A DNA stretch of 64,000 bases from Rubripirellula tenax (GTDB lineage: Bacteria > Planctomycetota > Planctomycetia > Pirellulales > Pirellulaceae), in contig NZ_SJPW01000005.1 of NCBI RefSeq assembly GCF_007860125.1, positions 370,065 to 434,064 of the forward strand. Reading direction: 5' to 3'. Numbering within the stretch: position 1 is the first letter of the stretch; each line of letters begins with the position of its first letter. The notes under the pieces were generated by a model. That model saw only the letters and a list, made by a program, of their open reading frames with translations. It was not told the DNA's origin and made no database searches. The position numbers and the translations under genes are program-made. Positions 27,085 through 38,003 of this stretch are shown piece after piece.

Positions 27085-29360
27085 CGATCGAAGCGGAATC
27101 CAAGTCCACCGAAACTGCGCGTTCGCTAACGCAATTCAACTCGTCCACATCGCGACGTCAGTTGCCAATGCTGTTGCAAGCCCGCGACGGAACGATGACT
27201 CGCGAACTGTTGCTGCACCCGGGCCAGCACGGGCTCGGCATGACTCACGAATCACTTGCAGCCGACACCACTACAACAGCCGTTTGTGGATACTGCAGCA
27301 CCGGTTGCGGGCTGAAACTGCATGTACGTGATGGCCAAGCCGTCGGCCTGACACCCGAAACCGACTATCCGGTGAACCTTGGCATGGCTTGCCCCAAAGG
27401 TTGGGAGGCGTTGCGAGTTCTGGAATCCGACGATCGTGCGACCGTACCGAAGCGACGTAGCAGCGACGGTGACTTGGTCGAATTGTCGTGGAACGACGCC
27501 CTAGAGCTTTTTTGTTCGAAATTCAAATCGATTCAAGCGAAGCACGGCAACGATTCGGTCGCATTTCTGAGCACCGGCCAAATGCCTTCCGAAGAAATGG
27601 CGTTCTTGGGCGCCTTAACTCGTTTCGGTATGAACATCCGACATGGTGACGGCAACACGCGTCAGTGCATGGCGACCGCCGTGACCGCATACAAAGAATC
27701 GTTCGGGTTCGACGCCCCGCCGTTCACTTACGATGATTTCGAACAGAGCGATTGTTTGGTTTTCATCGGCGCCAACCCTTGCATCGGACATCCGATCCTA
27801 TGGGAACGGGTGCTTCGGAACAAAAACAATCCTGAAATCATCGTCATCGATCCGCGCCGTACCGAAACGGCCATGGCGGCGACGGATCACGTTCCATTGA
27901 ATCCCAAGAGTGACCTCAGCCTACTTTACGCGATCACGAATGAGTTGATCACAAACGATTGGCTCGATCGCTCGTTCATCCGAGAACATACCCATGGCTT
28001 CGAGCAATTGAGGTCGCACGTCGCTCGCTTCGACGCCGAATCCGTCGCACGTTCCAGCGGTGTATCGGCGGATCAGATTCGACGCGTTGCAGCGAAGATC
28101 GGATCGGGGAAAGCAGTTTCGCTTTGGTGGACGATGGGCGTCAATCAAAGCTACGAAGGCACCCGAACCGCACAGGCGATCATCAACATCGCACTGATCA
28201 CCGGCAATATCGGTCGACCGGGCACCGGCGCTAACAGCATCACCGGCCAATGCAATGCGATGGGCTCGCGACTATGGAGCAGCACCACCAATCTGTTCGG
28301 CCACCACCGATTCGACCTTGCCGAGGATCGAAAGAAGGTTGCCGAGGCACTTCACTTTCCCGTCGAATCGATCCCTTCCGAACCGAGCTGGTCCTATGAC
28401 CGGATCCTCGAGGGAATTCGAAACGGCGAGATTCGCGGCCTCTGGGTCGTTGCGACGAATCCCGCACACAGTTGGATCGACCAGGACGATGCTCGCGAGC
28501 TTCTCAATCGCCTTGATTTCTTGGTCGTTCAAGACATGTATGAATCGACCGAGACGGCTCGTCATGCGGACTTGATTTTGCCAGCCGCAGGCTGGGGCGA
28601 AAAAGAAGGCACGTTCATCAACAGTGAACGGCGTTACGGAATGCTAAAGAAGGTCCGACAATCACCTGGACAAGCTCTCGCGGACTTTCAAATTTTCCGA
28701 GCCGTCGCGCACTACTGGGGACTCGGTGAAAGATTTGCCGAATGGACGGATCCCGAATCGGTGTTTCGAATCATGCAACGGGCAAGCGTCGGTTCGCCGT
28801 GTGACATTTCGGGGATCGAGGGATACGAACACATCGACCGCTGTGGTGGCATTCAGTGGCCATGGACCGCGGCCGATGCGGCAACCAGCAACGACAATAT
28901 TCCGCCGATCCAGCGCCGTTTGTTTGCCGATGGAACGTTCTGTTATGCCGATGGCCGGGCCAAGTTGATTGTTGACGAAATCACGCCGCTGCCCGAGGTC
29001 CCGGACGATACCTATCCCGTGATGCTATTGACCGGGCGTGGCACCGTCAGCCAATGGCACACGCAAACGCGAACCAGCAAGAGCCCTGTCCTCCGGAAAC
29101 TCTATCCGAAGGATCCGTACATCGAGATCCACTCCAGTGATGCTCAATCGATGGGCGTTTTCAACGGCGACTTGGTACGAATCACTTCACGTCGTGGATC
29201 GATCGTTGCTGCTGCAATGGTGACACCGACGGTCCGCCCCGGTCAAGCATTCATGCCCATGCACTATGAAACGACGAATCGGTTGACGCTTAGCCATTTT
29301 GATCCTCACAGTCGACAACCTAGCTACAAAAACTCTGCGGTAAGAATCGAGAAGGCGTAA
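27081..29360 (+). CDS. narB: Assimilatory nitrate reductase catalytic subunit
   Basis: A 759-residue molybdopterin oxidoreductase of the NarB/NasA class, which reduces nitrate to nitrite. After an unusual N-terminal extension of about 65 residues comes a [4Fe-4S] site with C69, C72, C76 and C104 ([10 protein letters not shown]...GMACPKGW). The likely molybdenum ligand is C196 in NTRQCMATA. Later NarB-like segments are [22 protein letters not shown] and the C-terminal molydop_binding domain ([17 protein letters not shown]). The SRRQLP near residue 24 is not followed by a hydrophobic stretch, so I do not read it as a Tat signal; the enzyme is probably cytoplasmic. It is coupled to the DmsBC-like gene and followed six bases later by nirA. 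Confidence 0.93.
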   Translation: MTIEAESKSTETARSLTQFNSSTSRRQLPMLLQARDGTMTRELLLHPGQHGLGMTHESLAADTTTTAVCGYCSTGCGLKLHVRDGQAVGLTPETDYPVNLGMACPKGWEALRVLESDDRATVPKRRSSDGDLVELSWNDALELFCSKFKSIQAKHGNDSVAFLSTGQMPSEEMAFLGALTRFGMNIRHGDGNTRQCMATAVTAYKESFGFDAPPFTYDDFEQSDCLVFIGANPCIGHPILWERVLRNKNNPEIIVIDPRRTETAMAATDHVPLNPKSDLSLLYAITNELITNDWLDRSFIREHTHGFEQLRSHVARFDAESVARSSGVSADQIRRVAAKIGSGKAVSLWWTMGVNQSYEGTRTAQAIINIALITGNIGRPGTGANSITGQCNAMGSRLWSSTTNLFGHHRFDLAEDRKKVAEALHFPVESIPSEPSWSYDRILEGIRNGEIRGLWVVATNPAHSWIDQDDARELLNRLDFLVVQDMYESTETARHADLILPAAGWGEKEGTFINSERRYGMLKKVRQSPGQALADFQIFRAVAHYWGLGERFAEWTDPESVFRIMQRASVGSPCDISGIEGYEHIDRCGGIQWPWTAADAATSNDNIPPIQRRLFADGTFCYADGRAKLIVDEITPLPEVPDDTYPVMLLTGRGTVSQWHTQTRTSKSPVLRKLYPKDPYIEIHSSDAQSMGVFNGDLVRITSRRGSIVAAAMVTPTVRPGQAFMPMHYETTNRLTLSHFDPHSRQPSYKNSAVRIEKA

Positions 29361-29365
29361 ACACC

Positions 29366-31186
29366 ATGTCAGACGAACCATTTTCCGACGAGCAAAAACA
29401 GTATCTGTCCGGATTCACGTTCGGAGCCGATGTCGCACGCGCCGTCAGCGGCTTGCCCGTGTTAAGCGGTCGCGCCGCACCGGCCGGATCAATGTTGTCG
29501 GTTGGGGGCGGCGGCGCCGATTTGAATGGCCAAGTATTGCCGGTCGGCCCCGAGCGGATCGCCTTGCAGGCTCAAGCAGACACCGAAAAATCCGGCCGCA
29601 AACTTTGCAAAGAAGAACTCGCCAAACGCGACAAGAATCCGCTGGACATGTGGGACGAAATCGTTGCCCGGTCCAAGGCGGGTCAATTCCCGAAGGGAAC
29701 CGATGTCTTTTTGACCAAGTGGCAAGGATTGTTCCATGTCGCACCGGCACAGGATTCGTTCATGTGCCGAATGCGTCTGCCGGGCGGCGTGCTGCACGCT
29801 TGGCAATTCCGTGGACTGGCGGATCTTAGCGACGTATCGGCAGGCGGTTACGTCGATGTGACCACGCGTGCCAACTTGCAATTGCGGGAAATCCCCGCCG
29901 ATCAGGCAGCCAACATTCTGTACGGGCTTCGCGAACTGGACATCGTCACCCAGGGATCCGGCGGCGACAACATTCGCAATTGTACGGCCAGCGCGTTGTC
30001 GGGCATCGACGAATCCGAGTTGATCGAAACCATTCCGCTTGCTAAGCGAATGCACCATCATATTTTGAATCACCGCGAGATGTTTGGCTTGCCTCGAAAG
30101 TTTAACATCGCTTTTGAAGGCGGCGGACGAATCGCTTCGCTGGACGATACCAACGACATCGGGTTTCGCGCCGTTCGCGTCGATGAAACCAACGCGTCCG
30201 ACGATCTGCCAGCGGGAGTCTATTTCCAACTGACGCTCGGTGGCATTACCGGGCACAAGGACTTTGCGCGCCCGACGGGCATCCTGCTTCGCCCCGATGA
30301 ATGCGTCGACGTGGCCGGCGCAATCGTGCGAGTGTTCGTAGCCAGCGGTGATCGCACCGATCGAAAAAAGGCTCGCTTGAAGTACGTGTTGGACGATTGG
30401 GGTTTCGACAAGTTCGTGGAAGCCGTCGAAGCCGACATGGGTACGCCTCTACGCCGCGTCAACGCGAATCGACTGACGCCGTCGAACGCCGAAGACCGGT
30501 TGGCACATGTCGGTTTTCATCGGCAAGCACAAGCGGGACGCCAATACGTCGGTGTCGTGCTGCCGGCTGGACGGATGACCAGCGACCAAGTTCGCGGACT
30601 GTCCGACATCTCGCAAACGTTTGGCAATGGCGAAATTCGCTTGACCGTTTGGCAAAACTTGATCATCCCTCACATTCGTGATGCCGATGTCGACCAGGTC
30701 AAAGCAGCCATCGAAGCGATCGGTCTCGATCACGATGCCAGTTCATTTCGGGCAGGCCTGGTCGCCTGCACTGGCAGCGCGGGGTGCAAGTTCGCCGCCA
30801 GCGACACCAAGGCGGATGCGATGCGAATTGCGGAAACACTTCAGTCACGCTTCCAACTTGACGAACCGATCAACATCCACGTCACCGGCTGCCACCACAG
30901 TTGCGCCCAGCACTACATCGGCGATATTGGTTTGATCGGTTGCAAAGTCGAACGAGGAGACGACATGGTCGACGGTTACCACATTCACGTCGGTGGCGGA
31001 TGGGGCGACCGGCAAGGCATCGCTCGCCTGCTTTTGGAATCGGTCCCTTCGGACGAGATTCCCGAAGTGGTTGCATCCGTCGTGGGTGGCTACATCGAAA
31101 AGCGACTTGGCAACGAAAGCTTCACGTCATTCGCAAAGCGTCAGACGATCGACGATTTGAAAACACTATTGACTGTAAATGCATAG
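29366..31186 (+). CDS. nirA: Ferredoxin-type nitrite reductase
   Basis: A 606-residue siroheme nitrite reductase, which reduces nitrite to ammonium with six electrons in the cytoplasm. Two ferredoxin-like half domains and two NIR_SIR catalytic domains are visible. The [4Fe-4S]/siroheme ligands are C468 and C474 (CTGSAGC) with C509 and C513 (GCHHSC). Siroheme-contact arginines sit in [14 protein letters not shown]. The N-terminus has a short element ([15 protein letters not shown]) that resembles one in the downstream reductase. Sulfite reductases share the fold; nitrite is chosen because of narB and nrt. Confidence 0.92.
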   Translation: MSDEPFSDEQKQYLSGFTFGADVARAVSGLPVLSGRAAPAGSMLSVGGGGADLNGQVLPVGPERIALQAQADTEKSGRKLCKEELAKRDKNPLDMWDEIVARSKAGQFPKGTDVFLTKWQGLFHVAPAQDSFMCRMRLPGGVLHAWQFRGLADLSDVSAGGYVDVTTRANLQLREIPADQAANILYGLRELDIVTQGSGGDNIRNCTASALSGIDESELIETIPLAKRMHHHILNHREMFGLPRKFNIAFEGGGRIASLDDTNDIGFRAVRVDETNASDDLPAGVYFQLTLGGITGHKDFARPTGILLRPDECVDVAGAIVRVFVASGDRTDRKKARLKYVLDDWGFDKFVEAVEADMGTPLRRVNANRLTPSNAEDRLAHVGFHRQAQAGRQYVGVVLPAGRMTSDQVRGLSDISQTFGNGEIRLTVWQNLIIPHIRDADVDQVKAAIEAIGLDHDASSFRAGLVACTGSAGCKFAASDTKADAMRIAETLQSRFQLDEPINIHVTGCHHSCAQHYIGDIGLIGCKVERGDDMVDGYHIHVGGGWGDRQGIARLLLESVPSDEIPEVVASVVGGYIEKRLGNESFTSFAKRQTIDDLKTLLTVNA

Positions 31187-31235
31187 CGGACATCGGTTCC
31201 CTTGCTTCCTTCACTAACGACACGCGACGATTCTT

Positions 31236-32822
31236 ATGAGTAGCTTCATTCCCGCGACGGCGCCTTTCAATGAAGAACAGCGTGCTTGGTTGAACGGATT
31301 TTTCTCTGGTCTGATGGGCGTGCAGAATGGTGCGACGGCAGCGGATGCGTTGTCGGCGGCCGGTTTCATCAACACCCCGATTACTGTTGAAGAAGACGCC
31401 GAAGACGACTTCGCTTGGCACGATTCGACGCTGCCGATCGTGGATCGAATGGAATTGGCGGAAGGAAAACCGATCGAACGCAAACTGATGGCCGCCATGG
31501 CTCAACTGGATTGCGGATCGTGTGGCTACGTTTGCCAGACCTATGCGGAAGCGATCGCATCGGGAACCGAAAGCAACTTGACGCTCTGCAGTCCCGGCGG
31601 CAAAGAAACGAAGCAAATGATCAAGCGATTATTGAAAGAGGGTGGTGAGTCCGACACACCCGCGGCAAGCAATGGAAACGGCAACTGCGCAGCGATGCCG
31701 ACGGGTTACTCGCGGTCACGCCCCTTCGAAGCGAAACTGATCGAATCGCGACCGCTCAATCAAGAGGGATCGGCGAAGGATACGCGTCACGTGGCGATCG
31801 ACTTGTCCGGCTCAGGTCTGACCTATCATGTGGGCGACGCGTTGGGTGTGTTCCCGGTCAATTGCGATGCTTTGGTTGCAACGATCATCGAACGCATCGG
31901 GGCCGATGCGACGTTGAATGTGACCAGTCCATCGGGAATAAGTAAATCGTTGGCGGCGGCCTTGCGTGAAGACTTTTGCTTGAAAGATCCGTCAGACGAA
32001 TTGCTGGCGTTGGTCACGGATCGCGCCTTGGACAATGACAAACGCGACATGCTTCAAACGATGGCGGACGAAGGCGTCCCCGAGGGCTTTGACGTGCTGG
32101 ACGTATTGGAAGTTGCACGATGCGATGCGATGACGGCAACGGAGTTTCTGGAAACGCTCGATCCGCTCAACCCACGTTTGTATTCGATCGCTAGCAGCAC
32201 CAAGATTGTCTGCGACCAGGTTCACTTGACTGTCGGCAAGGTCGTCTACGAACGCGAAGGAAGAACTCGTAAGGGCGTGGCCAGTACCATGCTCGCCGAT
32301 CGCGTCGAATCGGGTTCGACGGTGCGAGTATTCGTCCAACCCAACCACGGCGGATTCACGGTTCCCGCCGACCCCCATCAGCCCATGATCATGGTCGGCC
32401 CGGGGACGGGCATCGCGCCATTCATGGCGTTCCTGCAGGAGCGCGACGCGACGAAGGCGGCCGGCAAGAATTGGCTGTTCTTTGGTGACCAGCACGAATC
32501 TTTCGATTTCCTCTATGAAGACGAATTGAAGGCCTACGTCGATAGTGGACTGCTGACGCGTTTGGATACCGCATTTAGCCGCGACGGAGATCGCAAGGTC
32601 TACGTCCAAGATCGCATGCGAGAGAATGCCGCCGAGCTTTGGCAGTGGCTGCAGAGTGGTGCAACGTTTTTCGTGTGCGGCGATGCCTCGCGGATGGCGG
32701 CCGATGTCGAACGAACTCTCGTCGACATCGCCGAGGAACAAGGCAACATGAGCACCGACGAAGCGAAAGCCTATGTGAAAAAACTCGCCGCGGACGGCCG
32801 ATACGTCCGCGACGTTTATTAG
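31236..32822 (+). CDS. CysJ-like NADPH reductase with N-terminal Fe-S domain
   Basis: A 528-residue flavoprotein related to the alpha subunit of sulfite reductase (CysJ). The FAD domain (RLYSIASS near residue 310) and NADPH domain (GPGTGIAPFMAFLQER; final YVRDVY) are present, but the N-terminal FMN flavodoxin domain is missing. In its place are a short helical element (FNEEQRAWLNGFFSG) and a PF04060-like Fe-S domain with C93, C96, C100 and C118. The Fe-S cluster may replace FMN as the one-electron exit. The neighbour, 49 bases upstream, is nirA, so it is probably the NADPH-linked donor for nitrite reduction; a role in sulfite reduction cannot be excluded. It converges on metH with only 12 bases between. 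Confidence 0.85.
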   Translation: MSSFIPATAPFNEEQRAWLNGFFSGLMGVQNGATAADALSAAGFINTPITVEEDAEDDFAWHDSTLPIVDRMELAEGKPIERKLMAAMAQLDCGSCGYVCQTYAEAIASGTESNLTLCSPGGKETKQMIKRLLKEGGESDTPAASNGNGNCAAMPTGYSRSRPFEAKLIESRPLNQEGSAKDTRHVAIDLSGSGLTYHVGDALGVFPVNCDALVATIIERIGADATLNVTSPSGISKSLAAALREDFCLKDPSDELLALVTDRALDNDKRDMLQTMADEGVPEGFDVLDVLEVARCDAMTATEFLETLDPLNPRLYSIASSTKIVCDQVHLTVGKVVYEREGRTRKGVASTMLADRVESGSTVRVFVQPNHGGFTVPADPHQPMIMVGPGTGIAPFMAFLQERDATKAAGKNWLFFGDQHESFDFLYEDELKAYVDSGLLTRLDTAFSRDGDRKVYVQDRMRENAAELWQWLQSGATFFVCGDASRMAADVERTLVDIAEEQGNMSTDEAKAYVKKLAADGRYVRDVY

Positions 32823-32834
32823 TTTTTCACTTGC

Positions 32835-35800
32835 CTATACGGGGTCGTATGCCAAGTTGGGCGATAACCATCGCTCGACTTCGCGAATCGTTTCGCCTTT
32901 ACGCTTTGCGTAGGATTCGATTTGATCCTTGGTGACGCGGTCGACCGAGAAGTAACGTGCTTCGGGGTGGCCAAAGTACAAGCCGCTGACTGCCGCGCCC
33001 GGGTACATCGCGTAGCTGGATGTCAGTTCGACGGTGGTGTTGGCGGTTGCGTCGAGCAACTCGAATAACGTCTTTTTTTCGGTGTGGTCCGGGCAAGCCG
33101 GATAGCCCGCTGCGGGACGGATGCCGCGATACTTTTCATCAATCATTTCTTCGGCCGACAGATTTTCGCTCTGTCCGAATCCCCAATCCACGCGGGCTCG
33201 TTGGTGCAGCATTTCTGCGAGAGCTTCGGCTAGTCGGTCGGCGATGGCTTGAACAATGATCGATGACTCGTCATCGAGTTCGTCTTTGTACTTCTTTGCT
33301 AAGGCTTCGGCGCCGATGCCAGCAGTCACGACAAAGCCACCGATATAGTCTTCGCGACCGCTATCAACCGGTGCGACGTAGTCGGCAAGCGAGCGATAGT
33401 CGGTCGTGCCTTTGCGTTCCCATTGCTGACGCAGACAGTGGAACCGTTTCGCTTCGGTCGTCCGCGATTCGTCGGTGTACACGATGATATCATCGCCATC
33501 GGATGCGGCCGGCCAAAACGCGTAGGCAGCTTTGGCTTGCAGCAAGTTTTCGGCGATCACTCGATCCAACATCGCGTTGGCCTTTTCGTAGACCTCTTTG
33601 GCGATTTCGCCAACGACTTTGTCTTGGAAAATCTTGGGGTACTTGCCCTTCAATTCCCATGTCATGAAGTACGGTGACCAGTCGATGAACGGTCGAATTT
33701 CGGCAAGCGGAATATTGTCCAAGACACGCGTGCCCGTGAACGAAGGCTTGTCGATCGCGACGGTCTTCCAATCTGTCGCAAATCGTTTTTCGAGAGCCTC
33801 GGCATAGGTGACCAGTTTCTGTTGTCGATCGCGGTAACTGGCGACCAACTTCTCTTGTTCGACGACGTTGGCTTTGATGAACTCGTCACGATTGTCTTGG
33901 TTGAGCAACTTTTCGACGACACCGACACTGCGACTCGCGTCCAAGATGTGCAACACCGGGCCATCGTAAGCTGGGGCGATGCGAACGGCGGTGTGCTTCG
34001 CACTTGTCGTCGCGCCACCAACCAACAACGGCATCGTCATACCGGCGCGTTTCATTTCACGGGCGACGTGGACCATCTCATCCAAGCTGGGCGTGATCAA
34101 CCCGCTCAATCCGATCATGTCCGCGCCATGCTTGACCGCTTCTTCCAAGATCTTTTCGCACGACACCATCACGCCCAAGTCGATGACTTCGTAATTGTTG
34201 CACTGTAACACCACGCCGACGATGTTCTTACCGATATCGTGGACATCACCTTTTACCGTTGCGATCAAGAACTTGCCGCGTGCATCGTCGCTCTCGATCC
34301 CCGCCAGACGCTTTTCCTCTTCCATAAAGGGTTCAAGGTAGGCAACCGCCTTTTTCATAACACGCGCGCTTTTGACGACCTGGGGCAAAAACATTTTGCC
34401 TTGGCCGAACAGGTCACCCACGACACCCATGCCATCCATCAAAGGTCCCTCGATGACTTGCAAGCACTTGTCGTAGTGCTGTCGTGCTTCCTCCGCATCC
34501 TCGACAATGTACTTGTCGATGCCCTTGATCAACGCGTGCTTCATCCTTTCTTGGATCGTTCCCGATCGCCACGCCAGGTCTTCGCCGGACTTTTTCTTGG
34601 TGCCGGTGCCCTTGAACGATTCGGCGAAATCCAACATCCGGTCAGTCGCGTCGGCGCGACGGTTCCACAGAACGTCCTCAACGTGTTCAAGCATGTCTTT
34701 GGGAATTTCTTCGTAGACCTCGAGTTGGCCCGCGTTGACGATGCCCATGTCCAAGCCAGCTTTGATCGCCCGGTAAAGGAACGCGCTGTGGATGGCTTCG
34801 CGGACGACATCGTTGCCACGGAAACTGAAACTGATATTGCTGACGCCACCGCTGGTTTTTGCGCCAGGGCATTCTTTCTTGATCCGGGTGACCGCATTGA
34901 CGAAGTCGACGGCATAGTTGTTGTGTTCATCCATGCCGGTGGCGACCGTCAGAATGTTGGGATCAAAGATGATGTCTTCGGGTGGGAAATTGACCTGGTT
35001 GACGAGCAAGTCGTAGGCTCGTTTGCAAATTCGAACCTTATTGTCTTCGTCGGCGGCTTGGCCTTCTTCGTCGAACGCCATGACGACGGCGGCCGCACCG
35101 TATTGACGAACCAAGCGCGCGCGGCGAAGAAACTCAGCTTCACCGTCTTTCAATGAAATCGAGTTGACGATCGATTTGCCTTGAACGTTTCGCAGGCCTG
35201 CTTCGAGAACTTCCCACTTGCTGCTGTCGATCATCACCGGCACGGTCGCGACGACTTCGTCACCGGAAATCAAACGCAAGAATCGCGTCATCGCTTCGGC
35301 GCCGTCCAACAGCGCGTCGTCGAAGTTGATGTCGATAATCGTTGCGCCGTTTTCAACTTGTTCGCGGGCGACTTCGACGGCTTCTTCGTACTTTTCATTG
35401 CGGATCAGGTTGGCGAATTTTCGGCTGCCCGTCACGTTGGTGCGTTCACCGACCATCGTAAAGGGAATCTCAGGCCGCATCGCCATCGGCAAGGTGCCCG
35501 ACAAACGGGTCAAAGTCGGCAGCGATTTGATCTTTTTGGGCTTCGAGCGTCCGATGCGATCGGCCATCGCCGCGATGTGATCGGGGGTCGTACCACAACA
35601 GCCGCCCAGAATATTGACCCAACCGTTGTCGGCGTATTCACCCACCTTGGCCGCCATCGCCGCCGGGCCAAGATCGAACTGCCCCATTTCGTTGGGCAAA
35701 CCCGCGTTGGGGTGACAACTGATCGGTATGCCTGCGACTTTGGACAACTCTTCGATGTGCGGACGCATCACGTCCGGTCCCATCGCACAGTTCATTCCCA

Positions 35801-36554
35801 CCGATAACAACGGAAAGTGATTGATCGCCGTCCAGAATGCCTCGACGCTTTGAGCGCTGACGAACGTGCGACCGCCATCGGCGAATGTCCCCGAGGCCAT
35901 CACGGGAACCCGTCGGCCACCGCCGTCGAAGTAGTCCGAAATGGCGAACAAACATGCTTTCAAGTTCAGCGTATCGATCGCCGTTTCGGGCAACAGGATA
36001 TCGACGCCGGCTTCGCAAAGCGATTTGACTTGGGCTCGGTAGCTGTCCACCATTTCCATGAATTCGGCGCCACGGTGGGCCGGGTCTTCGGTGGTGCTGA
36101 TCGCCAATTGGCGGGTCGTCGGACCGATGGATCCGGCAACGAAACGTGGCTTGTCGGGAGTCCGCTCAGTCCACTCGTCCGCCGCTTTTCGGGCACATGC
36201 GACGGCCGCGTGGTTGATCTCATCGACCAATTCAAGCGGCAAATCGAATTCGATCATGCCGACCGGACTGGCCCCGAACGAGTTCGTTTCGACGATGTCG
36301 CTGCCGGCTTCGTAGTATGCGGCGTGGATACCGGTGATTTTTTCCGGATGGGTCAGGCACAGGATATCGGAGAAGTTCTTGAGGTCCTTATGGTGCTCAG
36401 AGAACCGTTCACCGCGAACACCGGCTTCGTCCAGCCCCAAACGCTGAATCATCGTTCCCATGGCACCGTCGAGCAGCAGGATTCGCTCGCGGATCAATTC
36501 GTTCAGTTGGGTGTCGGTCGAGTCGGCTTGAAGCATTTTTGGCTGCAGTTTCAC
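32835..36554 (-). CDS. metH: Cobalamin-dependent methionine synthase
   Basis: Full-length MetH of 1239 residues, which transfers methyl from 5-methyltetrahydrofolate to homocysteine. Domains in order: homocysteine-binding barrel with zinc Cys sites (VGMNCAMGP and [10 protein letters not shown]), pterin-binding barrel ([14 protein letters not shown]), cobalamin cap plus binding domain with the lower-ligand His in [10 protein letters not shown] (H772), and the activation domain with SAM-binding [12 protein letters not shown]. All key residues are intact. Cobalamin is therefore used by this organism. The spacer upstream (36555-36848) is shared with a divergent gene; I see no B12 or SAM riboswitch in it. 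Confidence 0.97.
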   Translation of the reverse strand: MKLQPKMLQADSTDTQLNELIRERILLLDGAMGTMIQRLGLDEAGVRGERFSEHHKDLKNFSDILCLTHPEKITGIHAAYYEAGSDIVETNSFGASPVGMIEFDLPLELVDEINHAAVACARKAADEWTERTPDKPRFVAGSIGPTTRQLAISTTEDPAHRGAEFMEMVDSYRAQVKSLCEAGVDILLPETAIDTLNLKACLFAISDYFDGGGRRVPVMASGTFADGGRTFVSAQSVEAFWTAINHFPLLSVGMNCAMGPDVMRPHIEELSKVAGIPISCHPNAGLPNEMGQFDLGPAAMAAKVGEYADNGWVNILGGCCGTTPDHIAAMADRIGRSKPKKIKSLPTLTRLSGTLPMAMRPEIPFTMVGERTNVTGSRKFANLIRNEKYEEAVEVAREQVENGATIIDINFDDALLDGAEAMTRFLRLISGDEVVATVPVMIDSSKWEVLEAGLRNVQGKSIVNSISLKDGEAEFLRRARLVRQYGAAAVVMAFDEEGQAADEDNKVRICKRAYDLLVNQVNFPPEDIIFDPNILTVATGMDEHNNYAVDFVNAVTRIKKECPGAKTSGGVSNISFSFRGNDVVREAIHSAFLYRAIKAGLDMGIVNAGQLEVYEEIPKDMLEHVEDVLWNRRADATDRMLDFAESFKGTGTKKKSGEDLAWRSGTIQERMKHALIKGIDKYIVEDAEEARQHYDKCLQVIEGPLMDGMGVVGDLFGQGKMFLPQVVKSARVMKKAVAYLEPFMEEEKRLAGIESDDARGKFLIATVKGDVHDIGKNIVGVVLQCNNYEVIDLGVMVSCEKILEEAVKHGADMIGLSGLITPSLDEMVHVAREMKRAGMTMPLLVGGATTSAKHTAVRIAPAYDGPVLHILDASRSVGVVEKLLNQDNRDEFIKANVVEQEKLVASYRDRQQKLVTYAEALEKRFATDWKTVAIDKPSFTGTRVLDNIPLAEIRPFIDWSPYFMTWELKGKYPKIFQDKVVGEIAKEVYEKANAMLDRVIAENLLQAKAAYAFWPAASDGDDIIVYTDESRTTEAKRFHCLRQQWERKGTTDYRSLADYVAPVDSGREDYIGGFVVTAGIGAEALAKKYKDELDDESSIIVQAIADRLAEALAEMLHQRARVDWGFGQSENLSAEEMIDEKYRGIRPAAGYPACPDHTEKKTLFELLDATANTTVELTSSYAMYPGAAVSGLYFGHPEARYFSVDRVTKDQIESYAKRKGETIREVERWLSPNLAYDPV

Positions 36555-36848
36555 GCGGGTACAAACGGGGATCGGTCGGGAATGAACCGGCTTAATCTTC
36601 GTTGTCCAACCGGGGTTTCACAACCCGAACAAATTGGTTTTGACGTTTAGTCTTGCCTGATCGTTCAACTTTGGCTATTCCGCAGAACCCTAAAGATCCG
36701 GAAGCATGATTCCGATGAGTAAGAACAGAACCACTTGGTTCGGGTTCATGGCATTTTTGAGAACGGGTCAATCAAGGTCTCGTCGGCGGGAAATCCCGTC
36801 GCCAGTTCACTGATTTGCACCGTTCACCCTCGACACCAGGAAGATCGC

Positions 36849-37970
36849 ATGACCGTCTCGCCAAATCGGCCTCTAGACGGCAATCGCCACGCTCGTTCAC
36901 ACGCTGATCAACACGGCAGCCGACCGGGGCATGCCGATCAGCCCGAACAGTCGCTCGATTCCGAATCGCTCGCCTTACCACCGATCCTGTTCAAGCTGCG
37001 TGACGTGTCGCCTCCCGCTACGACCAGTCGAATTACGAGCACCGCTGCGCCGCAGACTCAAAAAACGGCTCCGCCGAATCAAATCCAAACGTCGCCGAAT
37101 CAGAATGGCGCTCTGGCGACGGAATCGCTGGCGACGATGGGCATGAATTCAGTAACGGATTCAGCGCGACCCGCAATCGAAACGCAGCCAGCTGCCGATC
37201 CCTATCGAGCAACATTGCCCTTCCGAGGCGATTCTGCGGGGTCGGCAAAGGTGGCGCCCGAGTTGCCGAACACCACTTCGGGTGACGCGGCAATGCCTAA
37301 GCCCGAACGACCAACTTCGGACACCCGTCCGGCAGGCCGGACGTGGATGGAGGCGGCGATGGCCCACCGAACGGTCTTGGTCTTGCTTGCCGCAGCGATC
37401 GGTTTTGCGTTTTGGACCAGTCGCGGTTCATCTGATCCATCAGCCATCGATTCTTCGCTGGCAAAGATCGACGATGCGTTAGAAATCGACACTGGCGAAT
37501 TGGCTGTGGAGATTCCGACGGTGGACTCGGCAATGGTCGCCAACGCGAAAGCGAAAGCCAAAGAGTTATTGCCGAAGCCGACGGAAGAAGATCTCTCGGC
37601 AGCGATCCTTGCGATCGAATCCGACGCACCGCCGGTCGCCCCAACGGCCCCATCGGTTGCTTCCTTGAGCCCGCCTCAACCGTCTGGCAACGAACTGTCC
37701 ACGCCGGGGTTTGATCCGGCGATGCTGTCGACGAAAACACTCGGCGCGTCACCTGTATCCAGCCGAACACCCAACGCGATGGCCGGCGACATTGCAAGCG
37801 GTTTGCCGACACTCGAAGACCTGGAATCGCCGGCGAACGTCAACAGTGGTTTCTCGGGCACAAGTTTGAACGGGGCCAACCCGAACGTTCCCGTCATGTC
37901 AGCCACTCCGTCAGCCGTGAGTGATTGGTTGCGGTACCTACCGCCCGCCCATTCCGGTTCACCTCAGTAA
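36849..37970 (+). CDS. Single-pass membrane protein of unknown function
   Basis: Not recognised. A 373-residue protein made mostly of low-complexity Ser/Thr/Pro/Ala/Gln sequence, with one membrane helix near residues 178-195 (TVLVLLAAAIGFAFW). The N-terminal 170 residues would be cytoplasmic and disordered, and the C-terminal half exported, with a short acidic helical segment (SLAKIDDALEIDTGELAVEI). The start is the ATG at 36849 with AGGAAGA before it. It lies 33 bases upstream of the P-loop ATPase gene, so the two are probably one operon and may form a membrane anchor/ATPase pair. It is likely confined to planctomycetes. Confidence 0.6.
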   Translation: MTVSPNRPLDGNRHARSHADQHGSRPGHADQPEQSLDSESLALPPILFKLRDVSPPATTSRITSTAAPQTQKTAPPNQIQTSPNQNGALATESLATMGMNSVTDSARPAIETQPAADPYRATLPFRGDSAGSAKVAPELPNTTSGDAAMPKPERPTSDTRPAGRTWMEAAMAHRTVLVLLAAAIGFAFWTSRGSSDPSAIDSSLAKIDDALEIDTGELAVEIPTVDSAMVANAKAKAKELLPKPTEEDLSAAILAIESDAPPVAPTAPSVASLSPPQPSGNELSTPGFDPAMLSTKTLGASPVSSRTPNAMAGDIASGLPTLEDLESPANVNSGFSGTSLNGANPNVPVMSATPSAVSDWLRYLPPAHSGSPQ

Positions 37971-38003
37971 TTCATTCTCCTCCCCCATCTACGTGTTGCC
38001 ATC

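Noticed and set aside
27144-27200. Twin-arginine signal on NarB (SRRQLP)
   Set aside because: No hydrophobic core or cleavage site follows, and the segment is an extension ahead of the Fe-S domain; cytoplasmic location is more likely.
36555-36848. Cobalamin or SAM riboswitch before metH
   Set aside because: No B12-box-like or SAM-I-like conserved blocks seen on the metH strand; a covariance search would be decisive.
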